This document shows positions 52,379-60,924 of a DNA stretch of 64,000 bases, in pieces. The position numbers and the translations under genes are program-made. Origin of the DNA: an uncultured Collinsella sp. (GTDB taxonomy: Bacteria; Actinomycetota; Coriobacteriia; Coriobacteriales; Coriobacteriaceae); NCBI GenBank assembly GCA_900541745.1, contig UQLA01000004.1, forward strand, positions 1 to 64,000. The letters run 5' to 3'. The notes under the pieces were generated by a model. It did no database searches and had not been told where the DNA came from. It worked only from the letters and a program-made list of their open reading frames with translations. Numbering within the stretch: position 1 is the first letter of the stretch; each line of letters starts with the position of its first letter.

Positions 52379-53134
52379 ATGGCGCGAGCCATCTTCCAAA
52401 CCATTTATGACAACGTGAAGCAGTCGATTGACGACGGCACATACGCCTATCTAAGCTATCTGCCTTCGGAGACTGAACTCACGCAACTGTTTGGCTGTTC
52501 GCGCATGACGGTCCGTCGCGCCATCTCGATGCTTGCGGCAGATGGATACGTGCTCCCCCAGCAAGGCAAAGGCATGCGCGTCATTCGCAACATCAGTGAC
52601 GAGACGAATCGTGGTGGCGGCGGACTCGAGACCTTTAAGGAAATCGCAGCTAGCCGAGGCTTTGAGCTCAAAACGGTCACCACTGTCTTTGAGCTCCTCG
52701 TCTGTAACAAGGCGCTCTCCAAGATTACCGGGTTTCCCGAAGGCTGTGAACTCACACGTGCTAAACGCATCCGTTATGCAGACGGACGAGCCGTGTGCTC
52801 CGACGACTCCTATTACCTAAGCTCACAGGTACCGGGGCTGACACCCGAGATTGTCAACGACTCGATCTATCGTTACCTCGAAGAAGGCCTTGGAATTAAG
52901 ATTGCCACGGGCAAACGCGATGTAACGATTGAGCATCCCACGCCCGAGGATACACGCGTACTCGATCTCGACGACTTTAACGCACTCGCCGTTGTACGCG
53001 GGCAGACCTACAACGCCGACGGCATCCTTATGGAATACACCGAGACAAAGCAGGTTCCCAGCTTCTTTTTACTCCACGAAACGGTCACCCGCCGCAATAA
53101 CGGCAGCGAGACCCATCAGAGCAGTATGAGCTAA
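52379..53134 (+). CDS. GntR-family regulator with UTRA domain
   Basis: 251 residues. The N-terminal winged helix is IFQTIYDNVKQSIDDGTY, LPSETELTQLFGCSRMTVRRAISMLAADGYV. The UTRA effector domain follows (ITGFPEGCELTRAKRIRYADG, DSIYRYLEEGLGIKI). Such HutC/TreR-type repressors bind phosphosugars. It very likely controls the divergent PTS/GH4 and dehydrogenase promoters through the TTGTCTAGACAA-like sites. AGGAG precedes the ATG. Confidence 0.94.
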   Translation: MARAIFQTIYDNVKQSIDDGTYAYLSYLPSETELTQLFGCSRMTVRRAISMLAADGYVLPQQGKGMRVIRNISDETNRGGGGLETFKEIAASRGFELKTVTTVFELLVCNKALSKITGFPEGCELTRAKRIRYADGRAVCSDDSYYLSSQVPGLTPEIVNDSIYRYLEEGLGIKIATGKRDVTIEHPTPEDTRVLDLDDFNALAVVRGQTYNADGILMEYTETKQVPSFFLLHETVTRRNNGSETHQSSMS

Positions 53135-53143
53135 CCATCTATT

Positions 53144-53215
53144 AGTTGCGGTGGAATAGTTCCTAGAATGGCCAGCTTAAGGGCAAGACGGGAACTATTC
53201 CACCGCAACTTTTTT
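53144..53215 (+). terminator. Long perfect hairpin followed by T-run
   Basis: AGTTGCGGTGGAATAGTTCC (53144-53163) and its exact complement (53191-53210) make a 20 bp stem with a 27 nt loop. TTTTT follows. It ends the GntR transcript. The stem is far longer than needed for termination, so it may also be a host repeat. A second, imperfect GC hairpin follows to 53246. Confidence 0.85.
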
Positions 53216-53265
53216 GGCCGGCGGGGCAGTACCTGTCCCACCGGCCATCATGTACGCTCTTTTAG

Positions 53266-54519
53266 CTAGTCCGCGAGCTTTTCCACCTGGTCGAGCATCT
53301 TGTCAAGCTTGGCCTTTGCCTCGGCCTTGACCTTCTCAGCTTCTTCGTGAGCCTTCGCCTTCTGGGCGGCCTTTTCCTCGGCCTCGGGATCGACGACGAC
53401 CAGGTTGGATGCATCATGCTCAACCAACTTAAGCGCATGCTCGGGGCACACCTTGACGCAGGCTCCGCAACCTAGGCAATACGTGGACTCCAGTGCAAAG
53501 CGACCGCTTCCCACCAAATCGCAGGCAAACGTGGGGCACACGTTGACGCACTCGCCGCACGACGTGCACTTGTCAAAATCGCACTCCGGCGTGCTCACCT
53601 GCATGTTCTGGGCAAGCTCGGGGTGGTTCTGCAGCGTCGAGAGCACCAGCTGCCGCCCGTGCGTGAGCGAACGGCGACGCTTAGTCGTCGTGGTGCCGCA
53701 CATGGTGTTGAGCGTACGCTCGAGCTGCGTGATCTGGTGACGGTGGGCCTTCAACTTCTGCGTCACCGAGGCCAGTGCCGCCGTCGCCGGGTTGAGCTTA
53801 GTCACGGTTAGACCCGTGGTGCGGGCAATCTTTTCCATGTACTCCTTACGCTCGTACTCGCGGCGCTTATGGCATTTGAGGCTCTTGGGGTCGACCTCCA
53901 GGCCCATGCCCGTACCGGCCCACTCCTCGGCCTTCGCAATCGCCTCGCCCAGAATATCCTCACCGCCGGTGTTGCGGCATTTATCGCACACGCCCAACGG
54001 CAGGTACACACTCACGTTGGGATAGTCCGCCAGCACCGAGAACCAAGTCTCGGCCGTAATATCGCCCACGCAGGCAACGACGACCTCGTTTTCGCGCGGC
54101 ATGCGCTTGAGGGCGCGCGTGCAGGTGACGTAGGCGGTCTCATGGCTCGTAGCGGCAGAGACGATATCGTCATACAGGTTTTTGGGCGCCAGGCGCGGCG
54201 AGATGATCGCCTCGGTCGGACAGGCAGCGGCGCACAGGCCGCACTTGCGACAGGAGTCGAGGATCTCGATGGAGTCTTCCTCGACCTCGATAGCGTTGAC
54301 CGGGCATACGTCCATGCACGCGGTGCAGCCGCTCTTTTCGTTTTTGCAGGTCAAACACGGGATGGTGTTGCCGCGCGGGCGCTCCTTGTAGTCGGCAGGA
54401 TTCCACTGCGGCGCCGACGGATCGAGTGCATCGGTCACACCGCCAAGCGGGTTTTTAAGAAAGTCGAAACCCTTGCTGATCTCGATAATGTCATCAAACA
54501 GATCGTGTTCCTGCGCCAT
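53266..54519 (-). CDS. 4Fe-4S polyferredoxin with Lys/Ala-rich tail
   Basis: 417 residues. Two N-terminal 4Fe-4S sites (CLTCKNEKSGCTACMDVCP and CRKCGLCAAACP), a middle ~180-residue domain with VVACVGD and GVCDKCRNTGGED, and two C-terminal sites (CTSCGECVNVCP and CLGCGACVKVCP). A Lys/Glu/Ala coiled tail ends it (EKAAQKAKAHEEAEKVKAEA). The start at 54519 follows GGGAGGGG. It probably passes electrons between dehydrogenases in the cytoplasm. The partner is not evident from the locus; Coriobacteriia carry such proteins with anaerobic redox enzymes. Confidence 0.88.
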   Translation of the reverse strand: MAQEHDLFDDIIEISKGFDFLKNPLGGVTDALDPSAPQWNPADYKERPRGNTIPCLTCKNEKSGCTACMDVCPVNAIEVEEDSIEILDSCRKCGLCAAACPTEAIISPRLAPKNLYDDIVSAATSHETAYVTCTRALKRMPRENEVVVACVGDITAETWFSVLADYPNVSVYLPLGVCDKCRNTGGEDILGEAIAKAEEWAGTGMGLEVDPKSLKCHKRREYERKEYMEKIARTTGLTVTKLNPATAALASVTQKLKAHRHQITQLERTLNTMCGTTTTKRRRSLTHGRQLVLSTLQNHPELAQNMQVSTPECDFDKCTSCGECVNVCPTFACDLVGSGRFALESTYCLGCGACVKVCPEHALKLVEHDASNLVVVDPEAEEKAAQKAKAHEEAEKVKAEAKAKLDKMLDQVEKLAD

Positions 54520-54670
54520 GCGCGGCCCCTCCCTGAGCAGTGCAAACAAGCAAGAGATAATGATACGCTATCGGCCCGTGCCTCGGGCAAATTACACGCG
54601 GCGCACCTTTGAGGCAAATAGTCTATAGCCTATCGCCGCCTCGATTGCACAAGATCGATCAAACGCCAAG

Positions 54671-55738
54671 CTATGCCTCGCACATGAGCTGCACAAGCTT
54701 TTGTTTGGTCACCTTGGCCTGCTCGTTAGCCATATTGCGTTCGTTTCTAAAGGCCGCATCTGCAACGCTCATCAGGTCGGTAACGGAGATCTCGCCAAGT
54801 CCCAGCTCCGCGAGCGTCGTCGGTAGGCCGACGCGCTGGCAAAACTCGAGCACCTGATCAAGCTCGGGCGCACGCTCCAAACGAAGCTGGACCACTAGGC
54901 CAAATGCCACGGCCTCGCCGTGCATGGCCTTGCACTCGGGCAGGATCGTCAACCCGTTGGCGATGGCATGTGCCAACGCCAAGCCACCGCTCTCAAAGCC
55001 GACGCCCGAGAGCAGAATATTGCACTCGATCAGGCGCTCAACCGCCGGCGATATACGGCCCTTTTTGAGATCGCGCTTGGCAGCGACGCCGCACTCCATG
55101 AGTGTGTCATAGCAGGCACGAGCCGCAACCAAAGCCAAGTGCCCCGGCGCGCCACCGTGTTCGTTGACGCCGTGCGCCGCGGCGCACGAACGCGCCTCGA
55201 AGTACGTTGCCAGCGCATCGCCCATGCCAGCGACCGTCATACGCAGCGGGGCCGCCGCGACCACGTTGGTATCGACCACGACCAGGTCTGGATTCTTCTC
55301 GAGCATCAGGTAGCGGTCGAACGACCCATCCTCGTGATACAACACCGAAATCGCGCTGCACGGACCGTCCATCGAAGCCGCCGTGGGGCATACGCACAAC
55401 GGCAACTCGGCATAAAACGCAACGGCCTTGGCGATATCGAGCATCTTGCCGCCGCCAATACCCACCACCATGTCGCAATACTCAGCCCGGGCTTCCTTAG
55501 CCATTTCAACAACGGCCTCTTCCGTACACGGACCGTTATAGATCTTAAAGAATGGCTCGCTTAGATCTTCGTCCAGAAATCCATCGACGATCTGCCTGCA
55601 CAGCCGATCCTCGGTGCCCTGGTCAAACAGGACATAGGCAGCGCAACCCAACCATGACAAATACCTGCCCTGACGCGAGAGCTCACCCGGCCCCTGAACA
55701 TACCGACCGGGACCGCCATAAACCATGGGAAGCGCCAT
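54671..55738 (-). CDS. Iron-type dehydrogenase, glycerol dehydrogenase-like (copy 1)
   Basis: 355 residues of the type III (iron/zinc) dehydrogenase family, GldA subgroup. NAD site VVGIGGGKMLDIAKAVAFY; substrate loop PTAASMDGPCSAISVLYHEDG; metal ligands in GMGDALATYFEA, AHAIANGL and MHGEAVAFG. It oxidises glycerol to dihydroxyacetone or reduces a similar ketone. About 45 percent of landmark motifs are identical to the next gene upstream by eye, so the two are paralogs. Separate terminators lie between them. Confidence 0.9.
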   Translation of the reverse strand: MALPMVYGGPGRYVQGPGELSRQGRYLSWLGCAAYVLFDQGTEDRLCRQIVDGFLDEDLSEPFFKIYNGPCTEEAVVEMAKEARAEYCDMVVGIGGGKMLDIAKAVAFYAELPLCVCPTAASMDGPCSAISVLYHEDGSFDRYLMLEKNPDLVVVDTNVVAAAPLRMTVAGMGDALATYFEARSCAAAHGVNEHGGAPGHLALVAARACYDTLMECGVAAKRDLKKGRISPAVERLIECNILLSGVGFESGGLALAHAIANGLTILPECKAMHGEAVAFGLVVQLRLERAPELDQVLEFCQRVGLPTTLAELGLGEISVTDLMSVADAAFRNERNMANEQAKVTKQKLVQLMCEA

Positions 55739-55803
55739 ACGAGAATCCGCCCTTTCATCAACAACAATTGGTGCAAAGCAACCTGACCCCTTTGCACCAT
55801 AGC

Positions 55804-55837
55804 AAAAAGGGGCAAAGCCATCTGCTGGCTTTGCCCC
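55804..55837 (-). terminator. Terminator of glycerol dehydrogenase copy 2
   Basis: GGGGCAAAGCCA and TGGCTTTGCCCC with a 5 nt loop, then TTTTT on the minus strand, 15 bp after the stop. Confidence 0.9.
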
Positions 55838-55851
55838 TTCCTTAGCTTGAT

Positions 55852-56952
55852 TTACTCATCCATGAGATAGTAGTGGCCCAGCGCGTCGGCACCCAGGATG
55901 GCGTTTGCGACCATCTCGGGCGTCACCTCAAACGGCATGTTGCACATGGTGTCCTCGGGCGCGCACGCGGCCTCGGCAACAATCATGGCCTTCTCGCGCG
56001 TAACCTCGGCAACGCCCAGCTCCTTCATCGTGACCGGCAGGCCCAGCTCAATGCAGAAGCCCAAGACTTCCTCGAGCTTCTCGGTCGGGGCATCCTCGAG
56101 CACCAGCTGGACGATAGTGCCAAAGGCGACCTTCTCGCCGTGATACATGCTGTGGCACTCGGGCAGCATCGTCAGGCCATTGTGGATGGCATGAGCAGCA
56201 GCGAGGCCCGAGCTCTCAAAGCCAATGCCCGAAAGCAGCGTGTTGGCCTCAATGATGTGCTCGACGGCAGGCGTGAGCGCACCCTTCTCCAGCGCAACCT
56301 TGGCCTTGACGCCATCGGCCATAAGCGTCTCGTAGCAGAGCTTGGCAAGCGCCAAGCCGGCCATTCCGCCCTTGCCGCCGGCACAAGTGCCACCGTCGGC
56401 ATCATGCGTCGCCTGGGCCTCAAAGTAGGTTGCGAGCGCATCGCCCATACCGGAAACCGTCAGGCGCACCGGGCTCGCCGCGATAACCGTCGTATCCATC
56501 AGGACAATGTTGGGGTTTGCCTTCAGGAAGAGGTACTTGTCGAACTGGCCGTCATCGGTATAGAGCACCGAAAGCGCCGAGCACGGGGCATCGGTCGAAG
56601 CAATGGTGGGGCAAATGATAACCGGGGACTCCAGGTAATAGGCGACGGCCTTCGCGGTGTCGAGGATCTTGCCGCCACCGACGCCGACGATGATGTCGCA
56701 ACCGTTGTCACGGGCGAGCGCAACCAGGCGATCGACCTCGCCCTTGGAGCACTCGCCGTTAAAGTCCTCAAACAGCAGCTCGGCCTTGGCCTCGGCAAAG
56801 CCGCCCTCGATCTTGGCACCGACGCGCTTCTTGCCCGAAGGCGTCACGATGACGAGGGCCTTAGCGCCGAGCGGCTCAACGTAAGAGCCGAGCTTGGCGA
56901 GCTCGTCCGGACCCTGGATGTACTTGCTGGGGCTATTGAAAATTGCAGCCAT
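55852..56952 (-). CDS. gldA: Glycerol dehydrogenase (copy 2)
   Basis: 366 residues, the normal GldA length. SPSKYIQGPDELAKLGSY at the N-terminus, IVGVGGGKILDTAKAVAYY for NAD, and PTIASTDAPCSALSVLYTDDG. Metal ligands lie in GMGDALATYFEAQ, AHAIHNGLTMLPE and MYHGEKVAFG, matching known Asp/His/His. NAD-dependent oxidation of glycerol. It sits between the two other iron-type dehydrogenases with a terminator on each side, so each is probably its own unit. Confidence 0.94.
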   Translation of the reverse strand: MAAIFNSPSKYIQGPDELAKLGSYVEPLGAKALVIVTPSGKKRVGAKIEGGFAEAKAELLFEDFNGECSKGEVDRLVALARDNGCDIIVGVGGGKILDTAKAVAYYLESPVIICPTIASTDAPCSALSVLYTDDGQFDKYLFLKANPNIVLMDTTVIAASPVRLTVSGMGDALATYFEAQATHDADGGTCAGGKGGMAGLALAKLCYETLMADGVKAKVALEKGALTPAVEHIIEANTLLSGIGFESSGLAAAHAIHNGLTMLPECHSMYHGEKVAFGTIVQLVLEDAPTEKLEEVLGFCIELGLPVTMKELGVAEVTREKAMIVAEAACAPEDTMCNMPFEVTPEMVANAILGADALGHYYLMDE

Positions 56953-56977
56953 AACTATCCCATTCTCTAAAAGAAAA

Positions 56978-57013
56978 AAGAAAGGGGCTCCGTACGGATA
57001 CGTGCGGAGCCCC
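56978..57013 (-). terminator. Terminator of the iron-type alcohol dehydrogenase
   Basis: GGGGCTCCG...CGGAGCCCC stem (56984-57013) followed on the minus strand by TTTCTTTTTTC, about 20 bp past the stop. Confidence 0.88.
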
Positions 57014-57035
57014 TCGTTACGATAACAAGAGTCGA

Positions 57036-58259
57036 TTAGAAATCGATGTCGGTGTCGTAGTAGCAGGCCTTGAGGATCTTCTCGAAGTCGGCAGCCTTGG
57101 TCTCACGCGGGTTCTCCGGCGTGCAGGCGTCCTGCTCGGCGTTCGCGGCGATCTCGGGCAGCTTGGCGAGGAACTCCTCCTCGGAAACCATCTGCGGGTT
57201 CTCGGCGTCGACCTTCACGCCACCATTCGCGTAATCCTTGATGGACTGCGGAATGTTGAGCTGGTCGTTGAGGTCGCGAATCTTCTGGACGAGCGCAGCG
57301 ATGAGCTCCTCGTTGGTCTCGCCGGGAAGGTGCAGGATCTCCTTGGCCACGTAAGCATAACGCTCGGCAGCACGCGGGTCCTTGGAGTTCCACTGGATGA
57401 CCTTGCCCAGGTACATGGCGTTAGCAGCACCGTGGATGATGTGACCGTTCTCGAAGGCGGCACCGGTCTTGTGAGCCATGGAGTGAACGATGCCCAGCAG
57501 GCCCGAGGAGAAGGCGATACCGGCGATGCACTGAGCCTCGTGCATGTGCTGACGGGCCTCATGGTCGCCAGCATAGGACTTGGGCAGCCACTCGACGATC
57601 TCGCGGATGCCGTGCAGAGCGTTGGCGTCGGTGAACATAGAGGCGCAGGTGGAAACGTAGGCCTCCATGCAGTGGGTCAGAGCGTCCATGCCGGTGTGAG
57701 CGCACAGCTTGGCGGGCATGGTGTAGGTGAGCTCGGGGTCGACGATGGCGACATCAGGGGTGATGTTGAAGTCGGCCAGCGGGTACTTGATGCCCTTGGC
57801 GTAGTCGGTGATGACGGAGAAGGCAGTGACCTCGGTAGCGGTACCGGAGGTAGAGGAGATGGCGCAGAAGTGAGCCTTCTGACGCAGCTCGGGGAAGCTG
57901 AACGGCTGGATGATGTTATCGAAGGACTCCTCGGGATACTCGTAGAAGACCCACATGGCCTTAGCGGCATCGATGGGCGAGCCGCCGCCGATGGCGATAA
58001 TCCAGTCGGGCTCGAACTCGCGCATGGCCTCGGCGCCCTTCATGACCGTCTCGATGGACGGATCGGACTCGACGCCCTCGAACAGCTTGACCTCGAAACC
58101 GCCTTCCTTAAGGTCGGCCTCAACGTCCTGCAGGAACCCGCCGCGGCGCATAGAGCTGCCGCCAGAAACGATGATGGCCTTCTTGCCCTTGAGGTTCTTC
58201 ACCTCGTGGCGAGCGCCCTCACCAAAGTACAGATCGCGAGGATTGGTAAAACGTCCCAT
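57036..58259 (-). CDS. Iron-containing alcohol dehydrogenase (butanol dehydrogenase-like)
   Basis: 407 residues. MGRFTNPRDLYFGEGARHEVKN is the YqhD/BdhA-type start; AGGAGG 6 nt before it sets ATG 58259. Motifs: IAIGGGSPIDAAKAMWVFYEYP, ISSTSGTATEVTAFSVITD, GMDALTHCMEAYVSTCA, and metal ligands SGLLGIVHSMAHKTGAAFENGHIIHGAANA. It reduces aldehydes to alcohols during fermentation. An inverted repeat TGTCTGA-n12-TCAGACA (58365-58390) lies ~110 bp upstream and might be a regulator site. Confidence 0.94.
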   Translation of the reverse strand: MGRFTNPRDLYFGEGARHEVKNLKGKKAIIVSGGSSMRRGGFLQDVEADLKEGGFEVKLFEGVESDPSIETVMKGAEAMREFEPDWIIAIGGGSPIDAAKAMWVFYEYPEESFDNIIQPFSFPELRQKAHFCAISSTSGTATEVTAFSVITDYAKGIKYPLADFNITPDVAIVDPELTYTMPAKLCAHTGMDALTHCMEAYVSTCASMFTDANALHGIREIVEWLPKSYAGDHEARQHMHEAQCIAGIAFSSGLLGIVHSMAHKTGAAFENGHIIHGAANAMYLGKVIQWNSKDPRAAERYAYVAKEILHLPGETNEELIAALVQKIRDLNDQLNIPQSIKDYANGGVKVDAENPQMVSEEEFLAKLPEIAANAEQDACTPENPRETKAADFEKILKACYYDTDIDF

Positions 58260-58759
58260 ACTGTGCCTCCTAAACAAGCCCCTCTTAGACTTGCGTATAT
58301 AACGGAGCACCCGATTGGCTCCGTTAGGACCGTTTTGCGCGTTGCCGGCGATGACAATGCGCGATGTCTGAACGTCTCAACGCTCAGACAAACACTATTT
58401 TACCGTTCTGGTTGGTCAGTTATTCACCTAAAGCCGATAATGATGAAACGTTTTTTCTATCCCTGAAGACCCTTGTGGGGCATTCATACTCCCAAGCTGG
58501 GCAAACGTTTTATCAGGGTTAACCACATATCCCGGGCAGGACTGTGCCCCTCCAAAATGTGCCCCGTTCGCCGCCAAAAATCGACCGTTTACGGCACTGT
58601 GATACCACCCGCGCAACCGAGGTGCCGACATTTGTGCGACATCCGTCTTCGTGGTGCAAAGGTGCAAGTCCAAGCGCGGCACCCCCGGTGTGCCACATGC
58701 GAGTAAACTAGAACTTTATATAGAGACATTTGAACCCTAACCGCAGCAAAGGAGGCCCC
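58260..58759. other. Intergenic region with small dyads
   Basis: About 500 bp between divergent genes. It has TGTCTGA-n12-TCAGACA at 58365-58390 and two AAACGTTT boxes (around 58446 and 58504) near CCTGA/TCAGGG. No gene or RNA could be supported. Confidence 0.5.
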
Positions 58760-59836
58760 ATGGCATTCGATCCCATTCAAGAGGATTGCCATCGCCTCGT
58801 TCTTGAGGCCTTGCGCCGCGACAATATCCCGCTCACTGACGGCCCCGCCGTCGAGCGTCTGATGGAACAATTCACCCGTAACCCCGCGCCGCTCATCGTG
58901 CACGACCGCGACCGCGCCGGGCATCTGATCGCCAAGGTGGTCGAGGCCGTCGACTACCGCATTCCCTTTATCCCCGACGATGCCCAAGCCGAGCAGGAAG
59001 AGGCAGCCGCCGAGAACATGCTCCGCGAGGCAGCCGCGCTCGATCCGGCCAACTGGGATGCCCAGCGCATGCTGACGGCGCTCACCGCCGAATCCAACGA
59101 GGAATACGTACAGTATCTGGTGTCCAAGTGCGACGAGGTGGAGCACGACCTGGCGCTCAAGATTGCCTCGGCACAGGACCCCTACGAGCGTGAGGCCGCA
59201 GGCGACCTGACCCGCCGTCCCTACCTGCGCTGGCTTGCCGCCTTGGCATCGCGCGCGCTCATTAGCGGCCGCTACCGCATGTCGCTGGATGCCGCGAATC
59301 GCAGCCTGGACTTTGCGCCCAACGACCCCGCTGGCGTCCGCCATACCGCGATGCTTGCCATGGCAAAGCTCGAATACCCTGCCGAGGAGCTCAAGCGTTT
59401 TCGTTCCGCCCACTCCGTACCCTATCTTGCCAACACGCCGCTGCGCCGCCGTCCCAAGGACGCAGAGCGCGACTTGGACCCGTGGACGCTCATCGCACTG
59501 ATGAGCGCAGCCTGGCGCGAACTGGATTACGAGGGCGCCGAGCACTACCTGCGCATCCTGGTGCGCTCATGCCCGCACGCAGCCGAAGCACTCTACTTCC
59601 AAGCCGAGTTTCCCGATGGCATCTATGCCCGCGTCAACGTAGGTCCGGGCTCCACCGATGAGCTTGTCCTTGCCCTGTCCGAGGCGACGCCGGTGCTGCA
59701 GGAGGGCCTAGGCGCGCCCGACAACGCCAGCTTTGCCGCCTGGGTCGCCACCAACGACATCGTGCGCTCTCAGATCGACGAACGAATCCTGCGCGCGGCC
59801 GAACAGGGATTGCCGTTTAAGGGAGGAGACCTCTAA
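58760..59836 (+). CDS. TPR-like helical protein of unknown function (1)
   Basis: 358 residues, entirely helical and acidic, with tetratricopeptide-like packing (NMLREAAALDPANWDAQRML, YRMSLDAANRSLDFAPNDPAG, DYEGAEHYLRILVRSCPHAAEALYF). No TM or signal peptide. AAAGGAGG before ATG 58760. The next gene encodes a protein of similar size and layout and overlaps by one base (TAATG). The pair lies just upstream of the MurT-GatD fusion gene, so a link to cell-wall synthesis is possible but unproven. Confidence 0.78.
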   Translation: MAFDPIQEDCHRLVLEALRRDNIPLTDGPAVERLMEQFTRNPAPLIVHDRDRAGHLIAKVVEAVDYRIPFIPDDAQAEQEEAAAENMLREAAALDPANWDAQRMLTALTAESNEEYVQYLVSKCDEVEHDLALKIASAQDPYEREAAGDLTRRPYLRWLAALASRALISGRYRMSLDAANRSLDFAPNDPAGVRHTAMLAMAKLEYPAEELKRFRSAHSVPYLANTPLRRRPKDAERDLDPWTLIALMSAAWRELDYEGAEHYLRILVRSCPHAAEALYFQAEFPDGIYARVNVGPGSTDELVLALSEATPVLQEGLGAPDNASFAAWVATNDIVRSQIDERILRAAEQGLPFKGGDL

Positions 59837-60879
59837 TGGATCCGAGCGTCTACATCCCCGCCTATCTGGAGCGCACCTATCTGGCGTCGCACCCCGAACT
59901 CACCGATGCAGCACGCGAGCTTGTCCATAACGACATCAGCGCAAACCCCCACAAGTATGCGCAGACCGAGCATGCCCAAGCGCTGCTGTCCTATGCCGGC
60001 GTTCATCGTCATTTGCTTGACGAGCTTCGCCGCATCGAGGACATGGGCAGCGACGAGGAGTTTGAGCAGACGCGCAACCGTCTGTTCGACGATATGCGCG
60101 ATGAGCTGCTCAAGATCGTCCGCGTCGATGCACTTGCCGTCGATGCGCAGTTGCTCGCCATCATCCTGGCGGACACGCCCGTCGATGCCTGCCTGGGCGA
60201 CCTGATGAAGCTCGAGGCGAGCACGGCCGACTACCTGCAACAGAGCGTGCCCGGTTTTGATATGGAGGCTCCGCACTACTGGGCCAATAATGTTTTGGCC
60301 GACGGTATCACCGCAGCAGACCTTACCGTGAGCGAGCCGGCTCTAATCGGGTGGCTCCACACGCTCGAGGCCATCTCGCAGCTGTGTATGGCGAGCGCTC
60401 GTTACCGCGCCGCCGCCAACTATTCTCGCCGTGTCCTTAAGGCGGAGGGCTATCCCACCCGGGCCGCCGGCACCGTGTTGCTTGCCCTCGCCCGCTTGGA
60501 AGACCAGGACGGTTTTTTTGCCCTGGCCCATCAGCTCGAGGAGCAGATGGGGGCAGACGCACTCGAGAACTCCCCCTGGTACCTGCTCGCCCGCACGATT
60601 CTGCTGTTCAAAACAAACAAGATGCGCCCGGCGACGCGCGCGCTGCGTGAGTTCGCTAACCGTTGCGAGGGCGGCGCGTTCTTCTTGCTGAACCCCATGT
60701 ACCAGACGCCGTACCTTCCCTGCCGACCCGAGCCACGCGACCCCTGGGACCTCTCGCACCAGGCGGTTTGGGAAGCCGACGGCATTATCTCGGACACCCC
60801 CGACTTTGCCCCCTGGGCCAACGCCTGCGAAGATGTATCGCAGCTTGCCCAGGAATTTGCGCGCCGCTACGGCTTTTAG
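59836..60879 (+). CDS. TPR-like helical protein of unknown function (2)
   Basis: 347 residues. It starts MDPSVYIPAYLERTYLASHP and has helical repeats such as YRAAANYSRRVLKAEGYPTRAAGTVLLALARLEDQDG and WYLLARTILLFKTNKMRPATRALREFANRCEGG. The shape and the NPM-YQTPYLPCRPEPRD-like tail parallel YLANTPLRRRPKDAERD in its upstream neighbour, suggesting an old duplication. It starts on the last base of the preceding stop codon. No enzyme motif is visible. Confidence 0.78.
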   Translation: MDPSVYIPAYLERTYLASHPELTDAARELVHNDISANPHKYAQTEHAQALLSYAGVHRHLLDELRRIEDMGSDEEFEQTRNRLFDDMRDELLKIVRVDALAVDAQLLAIILADTPVDACLGDLMKLEASTADYLQQSVPGFDMEAPHYWANNVLADGITAADLTVSEPALIGWLHTLEAISQLCMASARYRAAANYSRRVLKAEGYPTRAAGTVLLALARLEDQDGFFALAHQLEEQMGADALENSPWYLLARTILLFKTNKMRPATRALREFANRCEGGAFFLLNPMYQTPYLPCRPEPRDPWDLSHQAVWEADGIISDTPDFAPWANACEDVSQLAQEFARRYGF

Positions 60880-60924
60880 CGACGCAATCGCCCCGACCAT
60901 GTCATCTATGTTAGGAACGGCTTC

